A program made the translations under genes and the position numbers. A DNA stretch of 64,000 nt from Lachnospiraceae bacterium UBA7093 (GTDB taxonomy: Bacteria > Bacillota > Clostridia > Lachnospirales > Lachnospiraceae), in NCBI GenBank assembly GCA_002492465.1, contig DKYT01000030.1:55969-119968 (forward strand). Direction: 5' to 3'. Numbering within the stretch: position 1 is the stretch's first letter; each line of letters begins with the position of its first letter. Of the stretch, positions 17,550 to 26,410 are shown one piece after another. The notes beneath the pieces are model-generated. The model ran no database searches. It was not told where the DNA came from and saw only the letters and a list, made by a program, of their open reading frames with translations.

Positions 17550-18444
17550 TAGTGAATGGATCGTGTGGCTGGTTCTGATCGTCAATCTGCTGATCGCCGT
17601 AATCTATATGGCGGTGATGTATGCAAGGACAAAACTGAGATATGTATTTTTGCGGGGAATCATTATGATTTGCTGCCCGGTTACGGCGGTCTGCTGTTAT
17701 ACCTTAAGCTGGCTTTTGGGAAAGTTCTTTAAAACGGAAGTGGATTACGAGAACCTGAGCATGGATAAGACCAAAAAGGAATTTGAGCAGGAAATTGATA
17801 AAGAAACAGAGATGAAGAAGCTGCCCATAGAGGAGGTTCTTACCGTATCCACTACCAAGGACCGCCGGGAGGCGATGATCAATCTGTTGAAAACGGATGT
17901 AAGCGACAGCTTGAGTCTGATTCGTAAAGCGGTGGAAAATGAAGATCCGGAAACGGCACATTATGCGGCATCGGCGTTAACGGACGTGATGGGAAGATTT
18001 ACGGCGGAAGTCAATCAATTACAGGCGGCATATGACCAGGACAGAACGAACCGGGAAATCAATGAGGAATATATCGATGCGCTGCTGCGTATTTTGGGAA
18101 GCGGCGCGCTCTTTGGCGTGGAAGAGATGATGTATCTTTATATTTTTACAGGACTGGTGGAAAATCTTATGCAGCATCATCCAGACGCCGTTACCAGTGA
18201 GCACTGTTCTATGATGGTAAAAGCTCTTTATAAGGAAGGAAAAAGCGCTGAAGCGGAACGGTGGGCGGAATTGTCCCGGGAGAAATGGCCGGATGAAGAG
18301 CAGGGCTATTTGAACCTTTTGTACATTAAATACAATTTGGATAAGAACGAGGAATTTTATCAATGCCTGAAGGAGCTGACAGGCTCAGGGATACCGCTCT
18401 CGCCCAGAGGGTTGGATATTATTCGCTACTGGCTGGCAAAGTAA
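17539..18444 (+). CDS. pelE: PelE-like TPR membrane protein
   Basis: 301 residues. Two hydrophobic segments at the N-terminus (about residues 8-28 and 33-58) are followed by a cytosolic helical domain with TPR-like repeats (DPETAHYAASALTDVMG, GKSAEAERWAELSREKWP, GYLNLLYIKYNLDKNEEFY). The same layout is found in PelE, which links PelD to the synthase complex. Position after the pelD-like gene with an 11-base overlap supports the call. No catalytic motif is expected. Confidence 0.72.
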   Translation: MRLNSEWIVWLVLIVNLLIAVIYMAVMYARTKLRYVFLRGIIMICCPVTAVCCYTLSWLLGKFFKTEVDYENLSMDKTKKEFEQEIDKETEMKKLPIEEVLTVSTTKDRREAMINLLKTDVSDSLSLIRKAVENEDPETAHYAASALTDVMGRFTAEVNQLQAAYDQDRTNREINEEYIDALLRILGSGALFGVEEMMYLYIFTGLVENLMQHHPDAVTSEHCSMMVKALYKEGKSAEAERWAELSREKWPDEEQGYLNLLYIKYNLDKNEEFYQCLKELTGSGIPLSPRGLDIIRYWLAK

Positions 18445-18456
18445 AGGAGGAGCAGG

Positions 18457-20742
18457 ATGCAGGAAACAGGAAGCCTCTTATATTTTTTGATTATATATTT
18501 TTTGCTGATGGTGTTGATTCCGGCAAAAGCTTTACGTCTTCCGATGGGGAAAGGTCAGTTTGCTGACAGCGCGGTAAAAGCTCTATTGGTGGGCAATACG
18601 GTATGCATTAGCTGGGTGTATGGACTGGGGCTTTTGCATATTTATAATCGATATACTCTGATTATTGGGCTGGTATTGACTTTGGTGGTATTTGGCTGGA
18701 TCAGAAAAGTGAATTATTGGGAAATTGCTATGAATGCGATCCAGGTGCTTGCTTTAATTGGAGGCGGTCAGTACCGTGTGGAGATTTTTGCTAAGGACTG
18801 GATGCGAAAAAAAAGAAATTCTTTTCAGGAAAGAGTGAAAGATTTTTTTAAATCGCTTACGGTAGGAAGAATCATATATTTTTTTGCTTGTCTGCTTGCA
18901 TTGCTGGTCTTGGCACAGAGGGCGAAAAGTGCGTTCTTGGATACATATGCATACGGTACTTCCGATATGTATGTGCACAATGAATGGATTAATTACATGG
19001 AAGAGGGAAATATCTTCAGTGACGGTATTTACCCTTTTGGCATGCATAATATGATTTCGGCACTGCATTTGCTTACCGGAATTCATATAAATCGGATATT
19101 CAGGTTTTTCGGTTTGTTGAATTACTTTTTGACCATTGCAATGGCGGTTTATTTTTTGCGCCGGGTAGTGAGCACTAAGGCGGCAGTGTTAATATATCTG
19201 GTTTTTTATGGAGCCGTTATGGATTTCATGGGAAATACGTTCCTTTACCGTATGTATTATACCCTGCCTCAGGAATGCGGTATGCCTTTCCTGCTGATAA
19301 CGGTTTTATTATTGGGAAGATTTCTTGAAAGTAAGAAAAAAGAAGACGGCATTTACTTTTCTTTTGCGGCGTCTCTTACCTTGTCGATGCATTTTTTTAC
19401 TGTTATTTTTGCAGTTGTACTTTGTGGGGGCTTAGCGCTTATTTCCCTTCGTAAAATATGGAAAGAAAAATTAATTCTTCCGCTGTGTAAATGTTTACTT
19501 TTAATCATGTGTATCAGTCTGCTCCCTTTTTTGGGAGGAATGCTGGAAGGAAAAAGTTGGCAGGGTTCCATGTCGTGGGCCTTGGGAGTTATGAAAACGG
19601 ATCATTCCACTGCCGAAAACCAAGCTGAAGGAGCAGAAGACGAGATAACAGCAATAGAACTATCGGATGAATCAGAAGCGGCGTCAGAGGATGCACAGCT
19701 CAAAATAGAGCGAAGGACTCCCAAAGATATTTTTCTGGCACTTTTTCGTTTAATGATAGATGAAATGTATGGCGTTATAGGATATATTCTATGGGCAGGG
19801 ATGTTTTATGCTGCAATTTACTTTTTGATAGGAAGAAAAGCGTGGAAAAGCTGGAAAAACAAACAGCTTTTTGCCGTGTGGCTGACCATGGTTTTCTGTG
19901 TGAGTCAGATTGGATATGGAATTCTTGGACTTCCGCAGTTGATGAAGGAAGTGAGGGTTTGGATATTTATTGGATATTTGGGACCGATTCTTTTTGCAAT
20001 TCCGGCGGAGAGTCTGACCATTTATCTGGGAAAATGGGGAAAACGAATTGCTGAAGTGCTGGGATTTGCAGCGGCAACGGTATGTATTTATGTTGTTTAT
20101 GGTATGGGTTATGCGCCATATCATACTTATTTCTATTTGGAGACGTCTACAGCGGCAGAGGCATGTGTAAAAATTGCAGAGGAATATGAAAATAATACAT
20201 GGACGGTTGTATCTCCAGTGGAAGAACTGTCGTTAATCAGAGGGAAGGGGTATCATTACGAATTGTGGGAATTCATTACAAATATGGAGTGTTACACATC
20301 AGATAGATATTTGGAAATTCCAACAAAATATGTGTTTTTTGTGTTAGAAAAGAAACCGATACCTTATAATGAAACCAGAATGTTCAGAAAAGCATATGAT
20401 GATAAACCAGTTATAAAGGAAGAGGCGGATGCGGTAGTAACGAAAGAAATGCTGGGTATATCTGAATATGGTTCTATGAAGTACTATGAAATTTATGAAA
20501 ATAGAAGAACTCTGGAAGCAAAGCTGGCGGCATGGCTTGAAGTGTATTCGGAGATGTTTCCCGACCAAATGAGCGTATATTTGGATTCAGAGGATTGTAT
20601 TGTTTATAAATTTGAACAGAACGAATATGCTCTTAATAATATGGCAATCGATTACGGATACAATGTGATTTCCGATGAGGATTATGACCGGATGCTGATC
20701 CAGAAGCAGCGCGAGCGGGAGGAAATGGAAGAAGAGCGGTAA
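18457..20742 (+). CDS. Large polytopic membrane protein, GT-C-like
   Basis: 761 residues with roughly a dozen membrane helices spread over the first ~560 residues and a C-terminal soluble domain (~200 residues). The first external loop holds GTSDMYVHNEWINYMEEGNI followed by FSDGIYPFGMHNM, an acidic and His-containing pattern like the catalytic loop of membrane GT-C enzymes such as PMT/ArnT relatives. A charged loop near residues 385-420 is rich in Glu and Ala. It could be a polymer-modifying glycosyltransferase using a lipid-linked donor made by the GT2 at 10068. No definite family recognised; gene is clearly real (AAAGGAGG ribosome site, tight operon spacing). Confidence 0.6.
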   Translation: MQETGSLLYFLIIYFLLMVLIPAKALRLPMGKGQFADSAVKALLVGNTVCISWVYGLGLLHIYNRYTLIIGLVLTLVVFGWIRKVNYWEIAMNAIQVLALIGGGQYRVEIFAKDWMRKKRNSFQERVKDFFKSLTVGRIIYFFACLLALLVLAQRAKSAFLDTYAYGTSDMYVHNEWINYMEEGNIFSDGIYPFGMHNMISALHLLTGIHINRIFRFFGLLNYFLTIAMAVYFLRRVVSTKAAVLIYLVFYGAVMDFMGNTFLYRMYYTLPQECGMPFLLITVLLLGRFLESKKKEDGIYFSFAASLTLSMHFFTVIFAVVLCGGLALISLRKIWKEKLILPLCKCLLLIMCISLLPFLGGMLEGKSWQGSMSWALGVMKTDHSTAENQAEGAEDEITAIELSDESEAASEDAQLKIERRTPKDIFLALFRLMIDEMYGVIGYILWAGMFYAAIYFLIGRKAWKSWKNKQLFAVWLTMVFCVSQIGYGILGLPQLMKEVRVWIFIGYLGPILFAIPAESLTIYLGKWGKRIAEVLGFAAATVCIYVVYGMGYAPYHTYFYLETSTAAEACVKIAEEYENNTWTVVSPVEELSLIRGKGYHYELWEFITNMECYTSDRYLEIPTKYVFFVLEKKPIPYNETRMFRKAYDDKPVIKEEADAVVTKEMLGISEYGSMKYYEIYENRRTLEAKLAAWLEVYSEMFPDQMSVYLDSEDCIVYKFEQNEYALNNMAIDYGYNVISDEDYDRMLIQKQREREEMEEER

Positions 20743-20755
20743 AAGGCAGGAGATT

Positions 20756-21946
20756 ATGAAAAAGAAGGTTTTATTTGTAATCAATACCATGGGAAGGGCA
20801 GGAGCGGAAAGATGCCTTCTGCATTTGCTAAAGGCATGGGAGGATGAGGAATTTGAAATTTCTCTTTTTTCTGTAATTGGAAGAGGAGAATTGTTTTCAG
20901 AGGTACCTTCCCATGTGCGAATTCTGAATGAATCCCCCTGCGTAGACTCTGTGTTCGACAGCAGGGCAAGAAAGTCTTTTGTCAAAAATATTGTAAAAGG
21001 CGTTATCCGGAAAGGACTCATTTTTAAGGAGTTCCTTCCTTTTATCCGTCTTTTGCGCTGGCAGTTCAAAGAGAAAAAAGTGGATATAAAGAAGCTGTGC
21101 TGGAAAATTGTGTCGGATACCGCTCCGGTGATGGAAGAGAAATTTGATCTGGCGGTAGGATATCTTCAGGGAGCGGCAACCTATTATGTGATGGATCATG
21201 TAAATGCCGGGAAAAAGGTGGTTTTCCTTCACAATGAATATGAAGCAAGCGGCTATTGTCCCATATCCGACAGACCCTATTATGAGAAGGCGGATAGGAT
21301 TTACTGTGTATCTGATTATATTTCCAAAGGCTTAAAGGAAGTCTTTCCTTCCTGCCGGAACCGGATTGAGACATTTTACAATTTTGCAGATGCGGACTGG
21401 GTAAAAATGAGAGCGGAGGAAGGCAGCGCACCGGAAATACAGAGAAGAGCCGGAACTCTGTGCCTTTTGACGGCGGCAAGGCTGGAATACGTGAAGGCTT
21501 TTGACGTGGCGATACAGGCAATTGCCTATATGAAGGAAAAGGGTATAAACGCCGTGTGGTATGTGATCGGAGACGGTTCTTTGCGCCGCCAGCTGGAGAA
21601 GGAGATGAAAGAGCAGGGGGTTGAGGACTGTTTTTTCCTGCTGGGACAGAAGGAAAATCCTTATCCTTATATGGCGGCATGTGACATTTATGTACAGGAA
21701 ACCCGCTTTGAGGGCTTTTGTACCTCTATTACGGAAGCCGTGCTGCTGGGGAAAAGGGTGGTGGCATCCGACTGTGGAGGAAACAGGGAGCAGCTTACCT
21801 ATTATGGAACGGGAGTGCTGACGGAACTGACGCCCCGGGCAATTGCAGAAGGAATTGAGAAGGCATGGGGAGAAGAAGTCCCCCAAGTAGATGTTACCGG
21901 CAGACAGATGCAGGAGCTTGAACGGTTGAAAAGAGAGGCAGACTGA
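20756..21946 (+). CDS. Glycosyltransferase family 4
   Basis: 396 residues. N-terminal LFVINTMGRAGAERCLLHLL is the GT4 glycine-rich loop. The donor-binding half has LTAARLEYVKAFDVAIQAI and the EX7E-type region QETRFEGFCTSITEAV with ASDCGGNREQL. Retaining GT-B enzyme of the cluster; specificity unknown. Only 13 bases separate it from the preceding membrane protein and 20 from the pullulanase gene, so all belong to one transcript. Confidence 0.87.
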   Translation: MKKKVLFVINTMGRAGAERCLLHLLKAWEDEEFEISLFSVIGRGELFSEVPSHVRILNESPCVDSVFDSRARKSFVKNIVKGVIRKGLIFKEFLPFIRLLRWQFKEKKVDIKKLCWKIVSDTAPVMEEKFDLAVGYLQGAATYYVMDHVNAGKKVVFLHNEYEASGYCPISDRPYYEKADRIYCVSDYISKGLKEVFPSCRNRIETFYNFADADWVKMRAEEGSAPEIQRRAGTLCLLTAARLEYVKAFDVAIQAIAYMKEKGINAVWYVIGDGSLRRQLEKEMKEQGVEDCFFLLGQKENPYPYMAACDIYVQETRFEGFCTSITEAVLLGKRVVASDCGGNREQLTYYGTGVLTELTPRAIAEGIEKAWGEEVPQVDVTGRQMQELERLKREAD

Positions 21947-21966
21947 AAAGGCGGAGAGGACAGAAA

Positions 21967-24624
21967 ATGGCGAAAAGGCTTGCATTTTTAGTTAGTATGG
22001 TTTTCATTTGCTGGTTTGGATTGGCAGGAAAGATATATGGAGCGGAAAAGGGAGAACTTATTCTGGAGGTTCATTATATTCGTTATAACGAAGATTATGA
22101 AGGGTGGAATCTCTGGCTTTGGACTGATAAGCAGGAGGGACAAAGTTATTCTTTTGCGGCATGCGAAGATGGAGTAATGGCACAGATTAAGCTGGAGCAG
22201 ATTGACGATGCCTCTGAAATTGGCGTTTTGGTAAGAAAAGGAGACTGGGAAGAGAAGGATGTTGACGAAGATCGTTTCCTAGATATCAGCAAGGCAAAAG
22301 ATGGGAAACTGTCAGTTTGGATCTGGCAGGGGGAAAGTACCCTTCACTATGAAAAAATGGAAGCGGATGTGAGAATTATAGATGCCGGTCTGGAGTCTGA
22401 GCAGGAGGTTACCTTTCAGGCGTATCTGGCATCAGAAGCAGAGTTCCGGGTGACAGATCAGGATGGAAGGGAATATCTCTGGGAAATCAGAAGGATGAAC
22501 AGAGATGGAAATATGGTTTCAGGGAGTCTTACGTTAAGGGAAAAGGTTTCTCTTCCGGGGACTTTCTATTTATCAATAGGAGAGACAAAGAAGAGCATTC
22601 GTTTTGGGGGAATTTACGATACGGACACCTTTCAGGAAAACTTTGTTTATGACGGAGATGATCTGGGAGCGGTCTATACGGAAGAGGAATGCAGTTTTCG
22701 TTTGTGGTCTCCCATGGCGGAGGAGGTAACTCTTTTATTATATGAGGAGGGAAAGGGCGGAGAAGCAATTTTGACCGAACCGCTTTCATTAGGGGAAAAG
22801 GGCGTATGGCAGTTAAACCTTCAGGGAGATTTTGAGGGGAAATATTATACATATCTTGTGAATGTGCAGGGAAGCGTCCATGAGGTGGTAGATCCTTATG
22901 CGAAAAGCGTGGGAGTGAACGGAGAGAGGGGGATGATTCTTTCAGAAGATGCCGGAATGCCGGAGGGCTTTGAGAATGATTCTTTTCTGAAAGATTGGAA
23001 AAGAGAAGATGTAATCTTATATGAGGCAAGCGTCAGAGATTACACTTCGGATGATGATTCAGGAGTTCTTCATAAAGGGAAATTTTTGGGACTTACCGAA
23101 GAAAGTACCGTTAATTCTGCCGGGGATAGCACGGGGCTTTCCTATCTGGCGGAGCTGGGAATTACCCATGTGCATTTTCTGCCGATCCAGGATTTTTGTG
23201 GAGTAGATGAGGAAAATCCGGAGGAGACATATAATTGGGGATATAATCCTTTGAATTATTTTGTACCGGAAGGCTCTTATGCTACGGATCCTTACCACGG
23301 TGAAGTGAGGGTTCGGGAGTTAAAAGAAATGATCCAAAGTCTTCATGAACAGAAAATTGGAGTGGTTATGGACGTGGTATATAACCATACCTATTACGGT
23401 GGGGATTCCAATTTCAACCGCATTGTTCCGGGGTATTACCATCGCAGGGATTCGGCAGGAAATTATTCCAATGGATCGGCATGCGGCAATGAACTGGCGA
23501 CAGAGCGGGCGATGGTGAGAAAATTGATAATTGATTCCGTAAAATACTGGATGCAGGAATATCATGTGGATGGATTTCGATTTGACTTGATGGGACTGAT
23601 TGATGTGGAGACCATGAAAGAAATTGAAAAGGAGGTGTATCGCATAAATCCTCATGCGGTCTTGTATGGAGAAGGCTGGGATGCCGGCGAGACCATTTAC
23701 GAGGGGGAACGGATGGAATCTTTTAATGCATATTTGACTCCGGAAATCGGAACCTTTAACAATGTGTTCCGTCGCGCCGTGCAAAAATATGTATGCGGGC
23801 TGACAGAGGAGGAAGATGTGATCCTGGGGATGCGGTTTGGATTTGCCGGGGCTGGGGATAATCCCAACACCATAAAGCGGATGGGGAAATGGACGGCGGA
23901 ACCGTTACAGTGTATCAACTATGCCTCCTGCCATGACGGTTATACGCTCTGGGATCTGATTACCCTTAACTGCCCGGGGGAAGAGCAGGAACTTTTAAAG
24001 CAAAGGGACCGCTTCGGAGCCGCCTGTGTGCTTTTGTGCCAGGGAACACCTTTTTTACATAGCGGAGAGGAATTTTTACGTACCAAAGCGTCTCCGGACA
24101 ATCCTGATGTAAAGCATGGGGCTTCTTACAATGCGGGAGATGAAATAAATACCATTGATTGGGGGAACAGGACAGAAAACAAAGATGTGCTGGAATATTA
24201 CAGAGGTTTGATGTCCTTCCGAAAAGCGCATAAGGGGCTTGGCTATGCGACGCAAAGTGAGCTGAACGAAAATTTGACCTTTATTGATGGGCTTCCGGAA
24301 AATGTTATGGGTTATTATGCAAAGGAGCCTGTAAACTTTTTTAAGGATCATCAGATCTGTCTTATATTTAATCCAACGCAAGAAGCGGTGGAATTTCTTC
24401 CTGCCTCTGGCACATGGGAGATTTACGTGAATGACCGCCGTGCCGGAGCAGAATGCCTCGCTGTAGCAAATAAAGGGGAGGCGCTGCACGTGGAAGGGGT
24501 ATCGGCATTGGCGGCTGTAAGAACGGTAGTTAGAATTGACAGGATTGCCATCGTAGCCACGATCATGCTTTTCCTGCTTACGGTGATTTTTATAGCCATA
24601 AGAAAGAAAAGAAGGAAAGCGTGA
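21967..24624 (+). CDS. Cell-surface type I pullulanase-like GH13 enzyme
   Basis: 885 residues. Signal peptide (~1-26), a CBM41-like start (LILEVHYIRYNEDYEGWNLW), CBM48-type domain (EEECSFRLWSPMAEEVTLLL) and a GH13 barrel with the pullulanase signature YNWGYNP. Catalytic residues: Asp540 in GFRFDLMG (nucleophile), Glu569 in YGEGWDAG (acid/base) and Asp657 in SCHDGYT. A C-terminal membrane helix plus Lys/Arg tail (from ~860) anchors it outside the cell. Family members cut alpha-1,6 bonds in pullulan or branched glucans. It ends the exopolysaccharide operon, so it may trim or release that polymer; alternatively it feeds on dietary alpha-glucans. Catalytic set complete. Confidence 0.88.
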   Translation: MAKRLAFLVSMVFICWFGLAGKIYGAEKGELILEVHYIRYNEDYEGWNLWLWTDKQEGQSYSFAACEDGVMAQIKLEQIDDASEIGVLVRKGDWEEKDVDEDRFLDISKAKDGKLSVWIWQGESTLHYEKMEADVRIIDAGLESEQEVTFQAYLASEAEFRVTDQDGREYLWEIRRMNRDGNMVSGSLTLREKVSLPGTFYLSIGETKKSIRFGGIYDTDTFQENFVYDGDDLGAVYTEEECSFRLWSPMAEEVTLLLYEEGKGGEAILTEPLSLGEKGVWQLNLQGDFEGKYYTYLVNVQGSVHEVVDPYAKSVGVNGERGMILSEDAGMPEGFENDSFLKDWKREDVILYEASVRDYTSDDDSGVLHKGKFLGLTEESTVNSAGDSTGLSYLAELGITHVHFLPIQDFCGVDEENPEETYNWGYNPLNYFVPEGSYATDPYHGEVRVRELKEMIQSLHEQKIGVVMDVVYNHTYYGGDSNFNRIVPGYYHRRDSAGNYSNGSACGNELATERAMVRKLIIDSVKYWMQEYHVDGFRFDLMGLIDVETMKEIEKEVYRINPHAVLYGEGWDAGETIYEGERMESFNAYLTPEIGTFNNVFRRAVQKYVCGLTEEEDVILGMRFGFAGAGDNPNTIKRMGKWTAEPLQCINYASCHDGYTLWDLITLNCPGEEQELLKQRDRFGAACVLLCQGTPFLHSGEEFLRTKASPDNPDVKHGASYNAGDEINTIDWGNRTENKDVLEYYRGLMSFRKAHKGLGYATQSELNENLTFIDGLPENVMGYYAKEPVNFFKDHQICLIFNPTQEAVEFLPASGTWEIYVNDRRAGAECLAVANKGEALHVEGVSALAAVRTVVRIDRIAIVATIMLFLLTVIFIAIRKKRRKA

Positions 24625-24632
24625 AGACATAG

Positions 24633-25073
24633 CTAGATCCCTTCTCCGGGACAGTTCAAAGAGCTATTGCTTTCCTGGGAAAGGCGGAACAACCCCGTCA
24701 TTTCCCGGCTGTCGGTAAGCAGAGTCTCAAGATCGGCTTCAGAAAAAACGGAGCTTTCCGCGTTAAGACACAATTCCACAGCAAGAGCAAGATGAATGCC
24801 ATAGATAATAGAAATATTTGTGTAACTTTGAGAAACTGTAACTGCCGTATGAAAAGGGCTTCCGCTTAAAATATCACATAAGATAAGTATTTGCTGACAC
24901 TGCTTTTGGAGCAAAGTGGAAATGGCGGATTGAAGTCTTTCCTTTAGAAGCGCTGTATGATCGCCGGGAAAGTCAACGGAAAGAACGCAGTCCGATTCTC
25001 CCGCAAGAAGTGAAACAGCGCTGTGCATTCCACTGGCAAAGGCGCCGTGTCCCGTAAAAATAATACCTGTCAT
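24633..25073 (-). CDS. PTS mannose-family EIIA component
   Basis: 146 residues of the EIIA-Man fold: TGIIFTGHGAFASGMHSA places the phosphorylatable His in TGHG near residue 9, and ILCDILSGSPFHTA is the second family motif. It takes phosphate from HPr-His~P and passes it to EIIB. The start at 25073 is preferred to 25091 because GGAAAGGAC lies at good distance. No EIIB gene is present in the window, and the EIIC gene of the same operon is truncated, so the phosphorelay is probably broken or served by other loci. Convergent with the pullulanase gene (8 bases between stops). Confidence 0.82.
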   Translation of the reverse strand: MTGIIFTGHGAFASGMHSAVSLLAGESDCVLSVDFPGDHTALLKERLQSAISTLLQKQCQQILILCDILSGSPFHTAVTVSQSYTNISIIYGIHLALAVELCLNAESSVFSEADLETLLTDSREMTGLFRLSQESNSSLNCPGEGI

Positions 25074-25123
25074 AATAAATGTCCTTTCCATGATTCGTCT
25101 GGTAGTGTATGTTTATAAGGGGG

Positions 25124-25154
25124 AGGCAGGAACGCTAATGTAGCGTTCCTGCCT
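25124..25154. terminator. Perfect stem-loop between IID and IIA genes
   Basis: AGGCAGGAACGCTA (25124-25137), loop ATG and the exact complement (25141-25154). The T-rich side (TTTTA) follows on the + strand, so as a terminator it would act on rightward transcripts; for the leftward pts transcript it is an intercistronic hairpin. Confidence 0.6.
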
Positions 25155-25174
25155 TTTACTATATAGTAAATAAT

Positions 25175-25972
25175 TTAGAAGATGCCAAAGAAAGAGCCGA
25201 TCACACAAAGGATGATGGTGATTACGATCAACATGGTGGGCGATTTCTTTTTGGATCGGATCAGGTAAAAAATAAACATGGTATACAGCATGGACAGCAG
25301 ATTGGGCATGATGGAGTCGAATACGTCAGTCTGCAGGTTGACGGCGGCATCACCGGAAGTGATGGTCAGGGTAGTGTTTAAGGTAACATAAGAAGCGATC
25401 AGACCACCGATTACCGTCATACCCAGGATGCCTGCCGCACGCGTGATTTTGTCACCGATTACGCTGATCTTGTCCAGGATTCCAATTCCCAGCTTATAGC
25501 CCATATGCAAAAATCCAAAGCGGATTGCAAATCCAAGGAGGTTAAAGGCAAGGAAGAAGAAAATAGGACCAAGAATATTTCCATCCATTGCAAAAGAAAT
25601 ACCAATACCGGCAAGAATGGGAATGGCAGTGAACCATACCAGGGAATCGCCCAGCCCGGCAAGAGGTCCCATAAGCGCCACTTTAATCCCGTTGATCAAT
25701 TCCTTCTTTTCCTTTCGCTCTTCCATAGCGGCACAGATTCCCATGATCAGTGTAATGGCATAAGAGTGGGAATTCATAAAGGTGAGGTGATTCAATTCAC
25801 GTTCTTTCTTTTCTTCCTCATCATTGGCGTAGATCTTATCGATAACAGGCTTCATGGAATAGGTGAAGCCCGTTGCCTGCATTCTTTCATAGTTAAAGGT
25901 AGTGTTCAAAAGAATGGAGCGAAAGCCTACTTTATTTAAATCTTTTTTCGTTAAAGTCGTATTAGATGCCAT
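25175..25972 (-). CDS. PTS mannose/fructose/sorbose-family EIID component
   Basis: 265 residues. Family signatures FRSILLNTTFNYERMQATGF near the N-terminus, then MGPLAGLGDSLVW and several membrane helices (~140-264). EIID with EIIC forms the membrane channel of mannose-type PTS permeases. The start at 25972 (MASNTTLTKKDL) matches the family start; the upstream Met would read into the EIIC frame. Overlaps the EIIC remnant by 11 bases, a normal coupling. With EIIC broken it may no longer function. Confidence 0.85.
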   Translation of the reverse strand: MASNTTLTKKDLNKVGFRSILLNTTFNYERMQATGFTYSMKPVIDKIYANDEEEKKERELNHLTFMNSHSYAITLIMGICAAMEERKEKKELINGIKVALMGPLAGLGDSLVWFTAIPILAGIGISFAMDGNILGPIFFFLAFNLLGFAIRFGFLHMGYKLGIGILDKISVIGDKITRAAGILGMTVIGGLIASYVTLNTTLTITSGDAAVNLQTDVFDSIMPNLLSMLYTMFIFYLIRSKKKSPTMLIVITIILCVIGSFFGIF

Positions 25973-26300
25973 CTGTATAATCCTCGCTTTCTGTGGTGGT
26001 GGCAAGCGCTGTGGCTTTTTTGCCGGAAATCATGTAATCATAAACTGCAATGCACACTCCGATCACTGCAAGAGGCAGAATCGGAAGGGATAAATAGGTC
26101 ACGAAAATAAAGCCCATTGCAAGGAAAATGATGTAATCCTTTTTAAACATGGTATTGAGCAGGATTGCAAATCCGATTGCAGGCATCAGTCCTCCGGCAA
26201 CGGAAAGCCCGTTGATCAGCCATTCCGGAAGAATGTTAACGATAACTTCCGCCTTATCAATACCAAGCCATATAGGATTGTCTGGAACAGCACCCTCTTT
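25962..26300 (-). pseudogene. PTS mannose-family EIIC, N-terminally truncated
   Basis: Only the last ~110 residues of a ~250-260-residue EIIC remain: GAVPDNPIWLGIDKAEVIVN, ILPEWLINGLSVAGGLMPAI and the C-terminal helices ending ESEDYTDGI. The frame meets a stop (rc at 26310-26312) and homology ends near 26290-26300, where the sequence joins an unrelated rightward fragment. The N-terminal membrane half and any EIIB gene are missing, so this is a deletion junction. An internal Met at 26186 could give a 74-residue stub that would not be functional. Confidence 0.8.
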
Positions 26301-26389
26301 TGAAAGAATTTAATCGGGTGGTTTCCTCCAAATCTGATAAATATGCGAAAGACTATATTCGAAGATTAAACTGTGAATTTGAACAGTAA
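26276..26389 (+). pseudogene. C-terminal fragment of an unidentified gene at the deletion junction
   Basis: Rightward frame open from 26276 to TAA at 26387-26389 reads LEQHPLLKEFNRVVSSKSDK then YAKDYIRRLNCEFEQ. It has the composition of a protein C-terminus, has no start codon and abuts the broken EIIC gene. The GntR gene follows after 21 bases, as if this was once the gene before it. Parent not recognised. Confidence 0.4.
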
Positions 26390-26410
26390 AAGAAAATCTG
26401 GGGAGAAACT

